Counted from the first letter of the stretch, positions 17,791 to 25,513 are shown. The stretch: DNA of 64,000 nt from Caviibacterium pharyngocola (GCF_002795405.1 NZ_PHGZ01000006.1:62001-126000), one strand, 5' to 3'. Notes: a model not told the origin generated them from the letters alone. Program-made: numbers and translations.

Positions 17791-18579
17791 ATGGAAAAAG
17801 AAACTCAACCGGAAGCGGTGTCTTCCGTTTTAAAAGTGTTCGGTATTATTGAAGCCCTTGCGGAACAAAAAGACATCGGCATCACCGATTTGGCTCAGCG
17901 TTTGATGATGTCGAAAAGTACGACTTATCGTTTTCTGCAAACAATGAAAACATTGGGTTTCGTCTCCCAAGAAGGAGAAACCGATAAATACGGATTAACC
18001 TTAAAGTTGTTTGAAATCGGCGCGAAATCGCTCGAATATGTGGATCTCATCACCTTGGCGAATAAAGAAATGTCGGTGATCGCTAAACAAACCAACGAAA
18101 CCCTGCATTTGGGAATGTTGGAAGGCAATGAAATTATTTATTTGCATAAAATCGACTCGAATTACAGCCTCAGAATGCATTCGCGTATCGGGCGTCGTAA
18201 TCCGTTATACAGCACGGCGATCGGCAAAGTCTTGCTATCCGATTATGAAAGCGATGAAATTCATAAAATTTTACAAGACGTAGTGTTTGTCAAACACACG
18301 GATAAAACTTTGGAAAATGTTGCACAATTAGAACAAGAACTGGATCGTGTGCGCGTGCAACATTATGCGGAAGATAACGAAGAACAAGAACCGGGCTTAA
18401 GATGTATCGCCGCACCGGTTTATAACCGTTTCGGCAAAATCATCGCCGGCATTTCTATTTCTCTACCGACCATTCGTTTCAAGGAAGAACAGTTACCAGA
18501 ATTGGTCCGATTGCTACAAACCGCCGGCAGAAATGTGTCCGAGCAATTAGGTTTTCACGATTATCCCGTATCGAATTAA
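17791..18579 (+). CDS. kdgR: IclR-family repressor KdgR
   Basis: 262-residue transcription factor closely similar to enterobacterial KdgR. N-terminal winged helix-turn-helix (about residues 8-75; SVLKVFGIIEAL, then DLAQRLMMSKSTTYRFLQTM as the recognition region). C-terminal IclR effector domain (about 90-260) with RIGRRNPLYSTAIGKVLL and EPGLRCIAAPVYNRFG. The family inducer is 2-keto-3-deoxygluconate, an intermediate made by the adjacent genes. Divergent from kduD with a shared 232-base control region. Terminated by a GC-rich hairpin with T-run. Confidence 0.95.
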   Translation: MEKETQPEAVSSVLKVFGIIEALAEQKDIGITDLAQRLMMSKSTTYRFLQTMKTLGFVSQEGETDKYGLTLKLFEIGAKSLEYVDLITLANKEMSVIAKQTNETLHLGMLEGNEIIYLHKIDSNYSLRMHSRIGRRNPLYSTAIGKVLLSDYESDEIHKILQDVVFVKHTDKTLENVAQLEQELDRVRVQHYAEDNEEQEPGLRCIAAPVYNRFGKIIAGISISLPTIRFKEEQLPELVRLLQTAGRNVSEQLGFHDYPVSN

Positions 18580-18599
18580 GATTCTCGTTAAAAATAAAA

Positions 18600-18629
18600 A
18601 ACCGCCGAACAAACGGCGGTTTAGTTTTA
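18600..18629 (+). terminator. Terminator of kdgR
   Basis: AACCGCCG-AACAAA-CGGCGGTT followed by TAGTTTTAT, starting 20 bases after the kdgR stop. Nearly the same hairpin recurs at 19179-19204 after the porin gene. Confidence 0.85.
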
Positions 18630-18630
18630 T

Positions 18631-18987
18631 CTAAGCCTGAATAAGAATTTCCGCTTTAATTCCCAATTTCTGATGTAATTTTCTAATCATATTGAGCGTA
18701 AGCGGTCTTGTGTGGTTTAGTACTTCATAAACACGGTTAGGCTTGCCAATAGTATCTTCCATATCTTTTACCGTTAAACCTTGTTGTTCCATTCTAAATT
18801 TAATGGCTTCAATGGGATTCGGCGGATCAATAGGGTAGTGCTTACTTTCATAATTTTCAATAGTATGGGCATTAATTTTGTCATATTCGGCGTGCGTGCC
18901 GATAAACTTGATATATAAAGCCCTTAATCTAAAGGCGACGGCAACAATAAGTCGATAATCATTTCCTTTGATATTACTTTTTATCCG
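18631..18987 (-). pseudogene. higB-higA relic: toxin C terminus fused in frame to antitoxin C terminus
   Basis: Reading the minus strand from about 18987 to the TAG at 18631-18633 gives one uninterrupted frame of about 118 codons. The first part (NIKGNDYRLIVAVAFRLR, then YIKFIGTHAEYDKINA) is the C-terminal half of a HigB-type RelE-like toxin. It then runs directly into YPIDPPNPIEAIKFRMEQQG and a helix-turn-helix (VYEVLNHTRPLTLNMIR), which is the C-terminal part of HigA. The toxin N terminus, the intergenic region and about the first 60 residues of HigA are missing. No ATG precedes the toxin part; the first is at 18792, which would give a 53-residue HTH-only peptide. The upstream break coincides with the hairpin array. 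Confidence 0.8.
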
Positions 18988-18990
18988 ACA

Positions 18991-19109
18991 GCGACCTGCG
19001 GTCGCAATCGGCTACGCATAGTGGAGTAGCTCCGCCACTCTTTACAGCCCCAGAGGGGCTGAGTCAGCCGTAGGCTGATCGTAACCTAGTACGGCTTTGC
19101 CGTGCTAGG
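18991..19109. repeat. Array of five small hairpins, mostly with 3-base loops
   Basis: Five adjacent inverted repeats: GCGACC-TGC-GGTCGC (18991-19005), GTGGAG-TAG-CTCCGCCAC (19021-19038, with a bulge), AGCCCC-AGA-GGGGCT (19046-19060), TCAGCC-GTA-GGCTGA (19064-19078) and CCTAGTACGGC-TTT-GCCGTGCTAGG (19085-19109, one T-G pair). All five loops are three bases. The last unit, preceded by GTAA, recurs as CCTAGCAC-GGA-GTGCTAGG at 56548-56566. It abuts the truncated higB end. Confidence 0.8.
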
Positions 19110-19178
19110 GGGAAAACAATGCAGTTTTAGATTAAATATTAAACTCAAAAGATCAACAAGCCCTAACCAAAAAACTAA

Positions 19179-19204
19179 AAAACCGCCGAGCAAACGGCGG
19201 TTTT
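19179..19204 (-). terminator. Terminator of the porin gene
   Basis: AAAACCGCCG-AGCAAA-CGGCGGTTTT with T-runs on both strands; it begins 18 bases after the porin stop on the minus strand. Almost identical to the kdgR terminator about 0.6 kb away. Confidence 0.85.
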
Positions 19205-19221
19205 TGTTTGTGGGAAATAAA

Positions 19222-20256
19222 TTAGAAGTAAACGCGTGAACCTAACGCAATACGTTTTTCTTCTTCAAGGGTATTGCCGTCTTGTTTGGTTTTAAAGGAA
19301 CCGCCTTCTAAATAAAATACCACGGTTTTCGTGAGTTGATGATCCGCGCCTAAGAACCAGCCGGAGAATTTTCCGTCCGGTTTATTTTCGGTTTTACCGG
19401 TTCCCCACAAATATTCCGCGTAAACCTTATTTTGTTTGGTTAAATTATATTTAACCCCCACTTCAAACTGATCCAATTTTTCGAATTTTTTATCGCCTAC
19501 ACGGAATTTATGATCCGCATAACCTTCCGGCGATTTGGCGTGTGCCCAGTCAAAACCGATGGCAAAGGCGTCATAAGCCACGCGGAAAGAAGTGCCGGCT
19601 AATCTTTGACGATATTCCTTCGCTTCTAAGGTACCGGCTTTCTTCTCACCGTATCCGCCCGCCGCATCAACCGCAAATTTGCCGAATTTTTTGTTATAGA
19701 ACATCGCGAGCGTAAAACCGTTACCTTTATCCGCTAATTTATCTTTACTCGGATCGTTATTGGTGTGTTTCGCCGCTTGACCGAACAAATAATCTACCCC
19801 GAAACGGAATCCGTTAAAATCGTTGGTGAAGAAATGTACGGATTTATCTGCCGCCGTAGTTAATTTCGCGATTTTGCCTAATTCATAGGTAAAGTTGGAA
19901 TAACCGATTTTATCCCCTAATAAATCTTGTTTACCGAAAGTGAGTTTTCCGTATTTATGTAAAAAACCGGCGTAGAGACGTTTTGCGTGCACGTTATCGC
20001 CGATTTCTTTGTCACTGAAACGCAATTCAAGGTTTGCCAAGGCAGTAAAATCATTACCGAGATCTTGATAAACGTGAAGACGAAAGCGGGAACCGCGATC
20101 AATGAGATCCGTGCGTTTATTTTTTGCATTTAATAATTCGAAGGAAAGACGTCCGTCAAGATTAATTTTTGTACCGTCTTTGCTGTAAATGGTTGTTGCA
20201 TTGGACGCCGTTGCGGCTAACGCGGTTAAGATGAACGCAATGAGTGTTTTCTTCAT
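19222..20256 (-). CDS. Trimeric outer-membrane porin, OmpP2-like
   Basis: 344-residue precursor with a signal peptide (MKKTLIAFILTALAATASNA, residues 1-20). The mature protein opens with TTIYSKDGTKINLDGRLSFE, has alternating amphipathic strands and ends in a C-terminal aromatic (SRVYF) as required for Bam-mediated insertion. The size and start pattern fit Haemophilus P2-type general porins of 16 strands, not the smaller 12-stranded KdgM. I start at MKKTL, preceded by GAGG; 43 upstream codons in frame are untranslated leader. Its position beside kdgR and two KdgR-like boxes upstream suggest it admits oligogalacturonides, which is an inference. Confidence 0.85.
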   Translation of the reverse strand: MKKTLIAFILTALAATASNATTIYSKDGTKINLDGRLSFELLNAKNKRTDLIDRGSRFRLHVYQDLGNDFTALANLELRFSDKEIGDNVHAKRLYAGFLHKYGKLTFGKQDLLGDKIGYSNFTYELGKIAKLTTAADKSVHFFTNDFNGFRFGVDYLFGQAAKHTNNDPSKDKLADKGNGFTLAMFYNKKFGKFAVDAAGGYGEKKAGTLEAKEYRQRLAGTSFRVAYDAFAIGFDWAHAKSPEGYADHKFRVGDKKFEKLDQFEVGVKYNLTKQNKVYAEYLWGTGKTENKPDGKFSGWFLGADHQLTKTVVFYLEGGSFKTKQDGNTLEEEKRIALGSRVYF

Positions 20257-20356
20257 AAGTGCCTCACTAAAAAATGTAATGATATTCGGACGATACCAAT
20301 CGCATATCGTAGTTAATTGATGACAAAGAATAGATAGGATTCCATTCCGGATACGG

Positions 20357-20385
20357 AATTTAGGCAAAAATAAAATGGCTGTCAA
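20357..20385 (-). promoter_or_regulatory. Sigma-70 promoter of the porin gene
   Basis: Minus-strand TTGACA (20380-20385), 17 bases, TAAATT (20357-20362); the start point would be near 20350, about 95 bases before the ATG. A second possible promoter (TTGAAT and TATAAA) overlaps the KdgR/CRP module at 20433-20466, so which one is used needs 5'-end data. Confidence 0.5.
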
Positions 20386-20432
20386 ATGTTAAAAATTGAT
20401 TAAAATCCTTATTTATCAATAAGGTATGATTT

Positions 20433-20447
20433 TGAAACGACGTTTTA
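20433..20447. promoter_or_regulatory. Proximal KdgR-like box of the porin gene
   Basis: TGAAACGACGTTTTA, 177 bases upstream of the porin ATG, with a CRP-like site three bases away on its upstream side. Confidence 0.65.
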
Positions 20448-20450
20448 TAA

Positions 20451-20466
20451 TGAGATCTCGGTCACA
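20451..20466. promoter_or_regulatory. Proximal CRP-like site of the porin gene
   Basis: TGAGATCTCGGTCACA matches 9 of the 10 conserved positions of TGTGA-N6-TCACA. Confidence 0.6.
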
Positions 20467-20588
20467 TATTCAATAAATTCCTTTACGCGAAAAAATACCG
20501 AAATAATAAATAACATATTGATTTTTAATGAATTTCAGAAAGTTAAATTTATTTATAAAATAAAAATTATTTCTTGGTATTATTTTAT

Positions 20589-20603
20589 TGAAACAATGTT
20601 TTA
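20589..20603. promoter_or_regulatory. Distal KdgR-like box of the porin gene
   Basis: TGAAACAATGTTTTA, 333 bases upstream of the porin ATG, in the gap beyond the trmO stop. It differs from the symporter box by only two central bases. Confidence 0.65.
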
Positions 20604-20607
20604 AATG

Positions 20608-20623
20608 TGTGATTAGCGTCAAA
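20608..20623. promoter_or_regulatory. Distal CRP-like site of the porin gene
   Basis: TGTGATTAGCGTCAAA matches 9 of 10 conserved CRP positions and lies four bases from the distal KdgR-like box, repeating the layout of the proximal pair. Confidence 0.6.
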
Positions 20624-20666
20624 TTTTTCTGGCTTTTGATGAATCAAGCCGGTTGTTTATTAAAAT

Positions 20667-21404
20667 CTATTTTATGTTTGAGAGATCGGTTTGAATCGTT
20701 AAAACTTCCGCAATATTCACCGCACTTTGTTTGATTTGCCAGCGAATGTTAAATTCATACAACGCGATGCCGTAAATGCGCTCGTCGGTTTTGTTTTGTA
20801 AATAGGCGGGGCGCGGATCTTGGGCGATGACATCGCGCACGAAACGGGTAAAGTGCGGTCGATTTCGTTCGATTTTTTCCAATTCAAGCTGTGCTTGCGG
20901 GCTGAATTCGACCGTCAGCGGGCATTGCGGTTTGCTTTGTGCGAAACCGCTGCGCGCTTGCGGTTCGCTGTCGGCATAGGCGATATAGGGTTTAATGTCG
21001 AAAATCGGCGTGCCGTCCACTAAATCCACCGCGCCCAAATGAAGCAAAACTTTGCCTGCCGAACATTCGATACGTTTTAATTCGACTTTAGACAAACCCA
21101 ATGGATTCGGGCGATGCGTGGAGCGTGAAGCGAATACGCCGACACGCCGATTGCCGCCTAAGCGCGGCGGGCGAACGGTGGGGTGCCATTTTCCCGTCGG
21201 GATTTTGTCGAATTGGAAAATAAGCCATAAATGCGAAAATTCTTCTAATCCGCGCACGGCTTCCGCCTGATTATACGGCGGCAGCAGCTCGACGACACCC
21301 GTGCCGTCTTGCACCAAATCCGGTTGGCGCGGCACGGAAAATTTTTCTTTGTAAGGCGTATGAATAACCGCAACGGGTTGGATTTTCAGTGATAAATCCG
21401 ACAT
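20667..21404 (-). CDS. trmO: tRNA (N6-threonylcarbamoyl-A37) methyltransferase TrmO
   Basis: 245-residue enzyme of the TsaA/TrmO family that N6-methylates t6A37 in tRNA-Thr using AdoMet. The beta-barrel SAM-binding domain (about residues 8-150) shows [19 protein letters not shown], the central [15 protein letters not shown] signature and [21 protein letters not shown]-terminal domain follows, with [10 protein letters not shown] near residue 200. Size is normal (E. coli 235). It stands alone on the minus strand between the porin control region and the divergent menA. Confidence 0.9.
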   Translation of the reverse strand: MSDLSLKIQPVAVIHTPYKEKFSVPRQPDLVQDGTGVVELLPPYNQAEAVRGLEEFSHLWLIFQFDKIPTGKWHPTVRPPRLGGNRRVGVFASRSTHRPNPLGLSKVELKRIECSAGKVLLHLGAVDLVDGTPIFDIKPYIAYADSEPQARSGFAQSKPQCPLTVEFSPQAQLELEKIERNRPHFTRFVRDVIAQDPRPAYLQNKTDERIYGIALYEFNIRWQIKQSAVNIAEVLTIQTDLSNIK

Positions 21405-21512
21405 ATTTTCCTTAAATTAGTTAAAAATCAGTGAATAAACTTGTAGAATAAGCGCTATTGTACGCAAAAGTGCGGTGAAAAAAGAACTTTTTTGTGAATT
21501 TAAGTGAGTATG

Positions 21513-22418
21513 ATGAATAAAAACAGCTTGAAAATGTGGTTGGAAACGGCAAGGCCGAAAACGCTTCCGCTTGCCGCCGCCTCTATTGTAACCGGTTCCG
21601 CGCTGGCGTATTGGCGCGGCGGATTTAGCTGGCAAGTGGCGCTATTATGCTTGCTGACGACCTTGTTATTACAAATTTTATCCAATTTCGCCAATGATTA
21701 CGGCGATCATCGAAAAGGCTCGGATACGGCGGAGCGCATCGGGCCGCTGCGCGGTATTCAGCAAGGGGCGATTAGCGCCGCACAGTTGAAAACCGCCTTA
21801 TTCGTCTTAATCGGTGCGAGCCTGCTTTCCGGCGCATTATTGATTTTTGTCGCCTATCAAAGTGCGGTGGATTTTATCGCATTTTTATTGCTGGGCATTA
21901 TAGCCATTGTTGCGGCGATTACCTACACGGTGGGCGAAAAACCTTACGGTTATATGGGCTTAGGCGATATTTCCGTGTTGATTTTTTTCGGCTTGCTTGG
22001 GGTGTGCGGCACCTATTATTTGCAAGTACATCAGTTGGATTTGATGATTTTTTTACCCGCACTTTCCGCCGGATTATTGGCGACGGCAGTATTAAATATC
22101 AATAACTTACGCGATATCGAACAAGATAAGAAAGCCGGAAAACACACGCTCGCCGTGCGTTTGGGCCCGACGAAAGGGCGATTTTATCATTGCGCTTTGT
22201 TGTTTGTCGGCGCGCTGTGTTATGTCATTTTCGCCCTGTTTGCGTTTACTCATTGGTTAGGATTTATTTTTCTGTTGAGCTATCCGTTTTTGCTGAAACA
22301 CGCATTGTTCGTTTATCGCAGCCGCGATCCGCTGGCGTTGCGTCCGATGTTAGCGCAAATGTCGATGCTGGCATTATTGACCAATTTGCTGTTTAGTTTC
22401 GGCTTGCTTGCGGGATAA
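21513..22418 (+). CDS. menA: 1,4-dihydroxy-2-naphthoate octaprenyltransferase MenA
   Basis: Integral membrane UbiA-type prenyltransferase that attaches the polyprenyl chain in menaquinone synthesis. About 301 residues and eight to nine hydrophobic segments. Two Asp-rich diphosphate-binding motifs are present: NDYGDHRKGSD near residue 65 and NNLRDIEQDKKAGKHTLA near 200. Several starts are close together (GTG 21504, ATG 21510, ATG 21513); I use 21513 for its spacing from GTGAG. Followed by rraA as in E. coli. Confidence 0.93.
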   Translation: MNKNSLKMWLETARPKTLPLAAASIVTGSALAYWRGGFSWQVALLCLLTTLLLQILSNFANDYGDHRKGSDTAERIGPLRGIQQGAISAAQLKTALFVLIGASLLSGALLIFVAYQSAVDFIAFLLLGIIAIVAAITYTVGEKPYGYMGLGDISVLIFFGLLGVCGTYYLQVHQLDLMIFLPALSAGLLATAVLNINNLRDIEQDKKAGKHTLAVRLGPTKGRFYHCALLFVGALCYVIFALFAFTHWLGFIFLLSYPFLLKHALFVYRSRDPLALRPMLAQMSMLALLTNLLFSFGLLAG

Positions 22419-22468
22419 AAATCGGACTATACTAAAGACAGTCATTTTCAGCTTAAAAAGGTGATTTT

Positions 22469-22966
22469 ATGTGTGTTGATACTTCGGAACTTTGCGATAT
22501 TTATCTGGATCAAGTGGATGTCGTGGAACCCGTGTTTTCCAGCTTCGGCGGATTGAGTTCGTTTTACGGTAAAGTAACCACCGTGAAATGTTTTGAAAAT
22601 AACGGTTTGATTGCGGAAGTGTTAGAAGAAAACGGCAACGGACGCGTGTTGTTGGTCGATGGCGGCGGCGCGGTGCGTCGTGCCTTGATTGACGCCGAAT
22701 TGGCGCAACTGGCGGCAAGCAACGGTTGGGAAGGCATTATCGTATATGGCGCGGTGCGTCAATTACAGCAATTAGAAAATATCGACATCGGTATTCAAGC
22801 GTTAGCGCCGATTCCGGTGGGCGCTGATGACGGAATGACGGGCGAAACCGACGTGCCGGTCAATTTCGGCGGCGTTACCTTTTTTCCGGAAGACTACGTT
22901 TACGCGGATTTAACCGGTATCATTTTATCCCAAGAACCCCTGGAAGTGGACGATTCCGACGCTTAG
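22469..22966 (+). CDS. rraA: RNase E inhibitor RraA
   Basis: 165-residue protein that binds RNase E and dampens its activity. The SAM-like, methyltransferase-lookalike fold shows its hallmarks: [20 protein letters not shown] at the start, a glycine-rich [19 protein letters not shown] near residue 65 and [21 protein letters not shown] near 95. Length and sequence match E. coli RraA (161). It follows menA by 50 bases with AAAAGGTG before the ATG and ends at a hairpin terminator. Confidence 0.93.
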   Translation: MCVDTSELCDIYLDQVDVVEPVFSSFGGLSSFYGKVTTVKCFENNGLIAEVLEENGNGRVLLVDGGGAVRRALIDAELAQLAASNGWEGIIVYGAVRQLQQLENIDIGIQALAPIPVGADDGMTGETDVPVNFGGVTFFPEDYVYADLTGIILSQEPLEVDDSDA

Positions 22967-22993
22967 TTTCGCACTTTTCTTTAAAAAGAACGC

Positions 22994-23032
22994 AAAAAGT
23001 ACGGTAAATACACATTTAACCGTACTTTTTTT
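22994..23032 (+). terminator. Terminator of menA-rraA built from variant uptake-signal arms
   Basis: Stem AAAAAGTACGGT (22994-23005) with ACCGTACTTTTT (23019-23030) plus TTT. Both arms carry A where the uptake signal has G (AAGTACGGT), so the pair has stayed complementary while leaving the consensus. Confidence 0.85.
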
Positions 23033-23112
23033 GTTCATTTTTCTGACGAACTTCACAATTCCACAAAAATATCATTGCTTTTTTTTAACAACTTGATAAC
23101 TTTTAAACGAAT

Positions 23113-23126
23113 GCGTCAGATGACGC
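23113..23126. promoter_or_regulatory. GCGTCA palindrome upstream of the DASS gene
   Basis: GCGTCA-GA-TGACGC, a perfect 6-bp inverted repeat about 97 bases before the carrier gene start. It could be a regulator site, but no regulator can be named. Confidence 0.3.
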
Positions 23127-23222
23127 GTGATTATGGCGTGATGACCTAATATTAATGAATTTCATTATATAAGTTCGCCATAAAGCAAAATCTATCCGTT
23201 TTTATTTATCAAGGATAATTAT

Positions 23223-24611
23223 ATGAACACGACATCTCCTACAACCACGACATTTAATAAAAATGCCGCGATATTTTTGATCGATATCGTCGTATTTTTT
23301 GTTTTGCTTGCCGTATTACCTTTTGATCCTAAAGCCAATAAAGGCTTGGCGCTTTTGGTGTTTATTGCCGTGCTTTGGTTAACCGAAGCGCTACACGTTA
23401 CGATCACTGCATTATTAGTGCCGTTGTTGGCGATTGCGTTGGGCTTGGTAACGACAAAAAGCGCTTTAGCGGCATTCGCCGATCCGACCATCTTCTTATT
23501 TTTCGGCGGTTTCGCTTTGGCGACGGCGCTACATATTCAAAACTTAGATCGAATGATTGCCAATAAGATTATGGCGTTGGCGCGCGGTAATTTGTTTATC
23601 GCCGTAATTTATTTATTCTCTATCACCGCATTTTTATCAATGTGGATGAGTAACACTGCAACCGCTGCAATGATGTTGCCGTTGGCAATGGGGATTTTAA
23701 GTCAACTTGATCGTGAGCGCGAGCATAATACTTATGTCTTCGTGTTACTCGGTATCGCATACAGTGCCAGTATCGGTGGTATGGGAACCTTAGTCGGCAG
23801 CCCGCCGAATGCGATCGTCGCTTCACAACTTAAATTAACTTTCTCCGATTGGTTGTGGTACGGTTTGCCAGTAATGATTATTTTAATGCCGATTATGATC
23901 GGAACGCTTTACATCGTGTTTAAACCGAAACTTAATGTGCATTTTGAGCAAACCTTTGAAAAAATCGCGATGAACCGTCAGCGTGTGATTACTTTAATCA
24001 TCTTTGCGGCAATCGCACTTTGCTGGGTATTTAGTAGCTCGATTAACCCGATACTTTCCGCCGCATTAGGTTTGGAAAAAAATATCGGCAGTTTTGACAG
24101 CGTTGTTGCGCTATTAGCTGCGGTCGCCATTTGTGCTACCGGTGTTGCCAGTTGGAAACAAATTCAAGATAACACCGATTGGGGTGTTTTAATGTTGTTC
24201 GGCGGCGGTTTAACCCTAAGTGCGGTGTTAAAAGATTCCGGTGCGAGCAAAATTTTGGCGGACGGTATCGTATTTATGATCGAAGGCGGTCATTTCTATC
24301 TCATCGGTTTATTGGTGGCAGCGTTTATTATTTTCTTAACCGAATTTACTTCAAACACCGCCAGTGCCGCATTATTAGTGCCGATCTTTATTTCTATCGC
24401 GCAGTCTTTGGGAATGCCGGAATTAGGTTTGGCGTTAATTATCGGTTTAGGGGCGTCTTGTGCGTTTATGTTGCCGGTTGCCACACCGCCGAATGCCATT
24501 GTATTCGGTACGGGCGAAGTGAAACAAAAAGAAATGGTTCGCGCCGGTATCATCTTAAACGTGGTTTGCGTCTTTGTGATTGGAACTATTGCCTACGCAT
24601 TCTGGTTCTAA
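23223..24611 (+). CDS. DASS-family sodium:dicarboxylate symporter
   Basis: 462-residue inner-membrane carrier of the divalent anion:sodium symporter family, close in pattern to VcINDY. Two sodium/substrate SNT motifs are visible, one in each inverted repeat: MWMSNTATAAMMLP near residue 140 and EFTSNTASAALLVP near 375. Two PPNA segments (LVGSPPNAIVAS, VATPPNAIVFG) complete the binding site. About 11 transmembrane segments. Likely imports succinate, fumarate or malate, central in fumarate-respiring or succinate-forming Pasteurellaceae. Monocistronic, with a terminator on each side. Confidence 0.9.
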   Translation: MNTTSPTTTTFNKNAAIFLIDIVVFFVLLAVLPFDPKANKGLALLVFIAVLWLTEALHVTITALLVPLLAIALGLVTTKSALAAFADPTIFLFFGGFALATALHIQNLDRMIANKIMALARGNLFIAVIYLFSITAFLSMWMSNTATAAMMLPLAMGILSQLDREREHNTYVFVLLGIAYSASIGGMGTLVGSPPNAIVASQLKLTFSDWLWYGLPVMIILMPIMIGTLYIVFKPKLNVHFEQTFEKIAMNRQRVITLIIFAAIALCWVFSSSINPILSAALGLEKNIGSFDSVVALLAAVAICATGVASWKQIQDNTDWGVLMLFGGGLTLSAVLKDSGASKILADGIVFMIEGGHFYLIGLLVAAFIIFLTEFTSNTASAALLVPIFISIAQSLGMPELGLALIIGLGASCAFMLPVATPPNAIVFGTGEVKQKEMVRAGIILNVVCVFVIGTIAYAFWF

Positions 24612-24640
24612 AACCAGTGAATTTTCCTCTTTTAAATAAA

Positions 24641-24668
24641 AATAGCGAAGAAAACTTCGCTATTTTTT
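24641..24668 (+). terminator. Terminator of the DASS carrier gene
   Basis: AATAGCGAAG-AAAA-CTTCGCTATT followed by TTTT, 30 bases after the stop codon. Confidence 0.85.
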
Positions 24669-24707
24669 GTTATCCTAAGGTCAATTTTGCTTTGACGGAC
24701 AATTCAT

Positions 24708-25505
24708 ATGAATTCATCAGAAAATCTTACCGAAAAACAACCGCACTTTAATGAAACTCCTCAAGAAGAAACCACGCATTTCGGCTTTCAAACCGTCGCG
24801 AAATCGGAAAAACAAAAATTAGTGGCGAACGTATTTCACTCCGTTGCCGGAAAATACGATTTAATGAATGATTTGCTATCTTTCGGTATTCATCGCATTT
24901 GGAAACGTTTTACCATTGATTGCAGCGGCGTGCGTAAAGGGCAAAAAGTGTTGGATCTTGCCGGCGGCACCGGCGATTTCACTGCGAAATTTTCCCGCTT
25001 GGTCGGCGAAAGCGGCGAAGTGGTGCTCGCGGATATTAATTCTTCAATGTTGGAAGTCGGACGGGAAAAACTGCGCAATCTCGGCGTGGTCGGTAATGTG
25101 AATTATGTTCAAGCGAACGCGGAGGAATTACCTTTCGCCGATAACAGTTTCGATTGCGTTATTATCAGTTTCGGTTTACGCAACGTGACTGATAAAGACA
25201 AAGCTTTGCGTTCGATGTTTCGCGTGTTAAAACCGGGCGGACGCTTGTTAGTGTTGGAATTTTCCAAACCGATTTTGGATCCGTTAAGTAAAATTTATAA
25301 TTTTTATTCTTTCAATATTTTGCCGAAAATCGGCGAAGCGGTGGTAAACGACGGTGACAGCTATCGTTATCTCGCCGAATCCATTCGAATGCATCCGGAA
25401 CAAGACCTGTTAAAAGAAATGATGACGCAAGCGGGTTTCGAACAAGTGGGTTATTATAATTTAAGCGCGGGTATTGTGGCGTTGCATCGCGGCTATAAAT
25501 TTTAG
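24708..25505 (+). CDS. ubiE: Ubiquinone/menaquinone methyltransferase UbiE (MenG)
   Basis: 265-residue class I SAM methyltransferase that C-methylates demethylmenaquinone and the ubiquinone precursor. Motif I is [15 protein letters not shown] near residue 82; [10 protein letters not shown] (motif II) and the late [12 protein letters not shown] and SIRMHPEQ are UbiE signatures. An N-terminal extension of about 20 polar residues precedes the [18 protein letters not shown] block. First gene of ubiE-ubiJ-ubiB, 8 bases before ubiJ. Confidence 0.95.
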   Translation: MNSSENLTEKQPHFNETPQEETTHFGFQTVAKSEKQKLVANVFHSVAGKYDLMNDLLSFGIHRIWKRFTIDCSGVRKGQKVLDLAGGTGDFTAKFSRLVGESGEVVLADINSSMLEVGREKLRNLGVVGNVNYVQANAEELPFADNSFDCVIISFGLRNVTDKDKALRSMFRVLKPGGRLLVLEFSKPILDPLSKIYNFYSFNILPKIGEAVVNDGDSYRYLAESIRMHPEQDLLKEMMTQAGFEQVGYYNLSAGIVALHRGYKF

Positions 25506-25513
25506 GACGAATT

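Noticed and set aside
18991-19109. Hairpin array as a CRISPR array
   Set aside because: Stems differ in sequence and spacing is irregular and far too short; there are no repeats of 23-40 bases with spacers and no cas genes.
19222-20256. KdgM-family oligogalacturonate porin
   Set aside because: At about 324 mature residues and with a P2-like start it is too large for the 12-stranded KdgM family.
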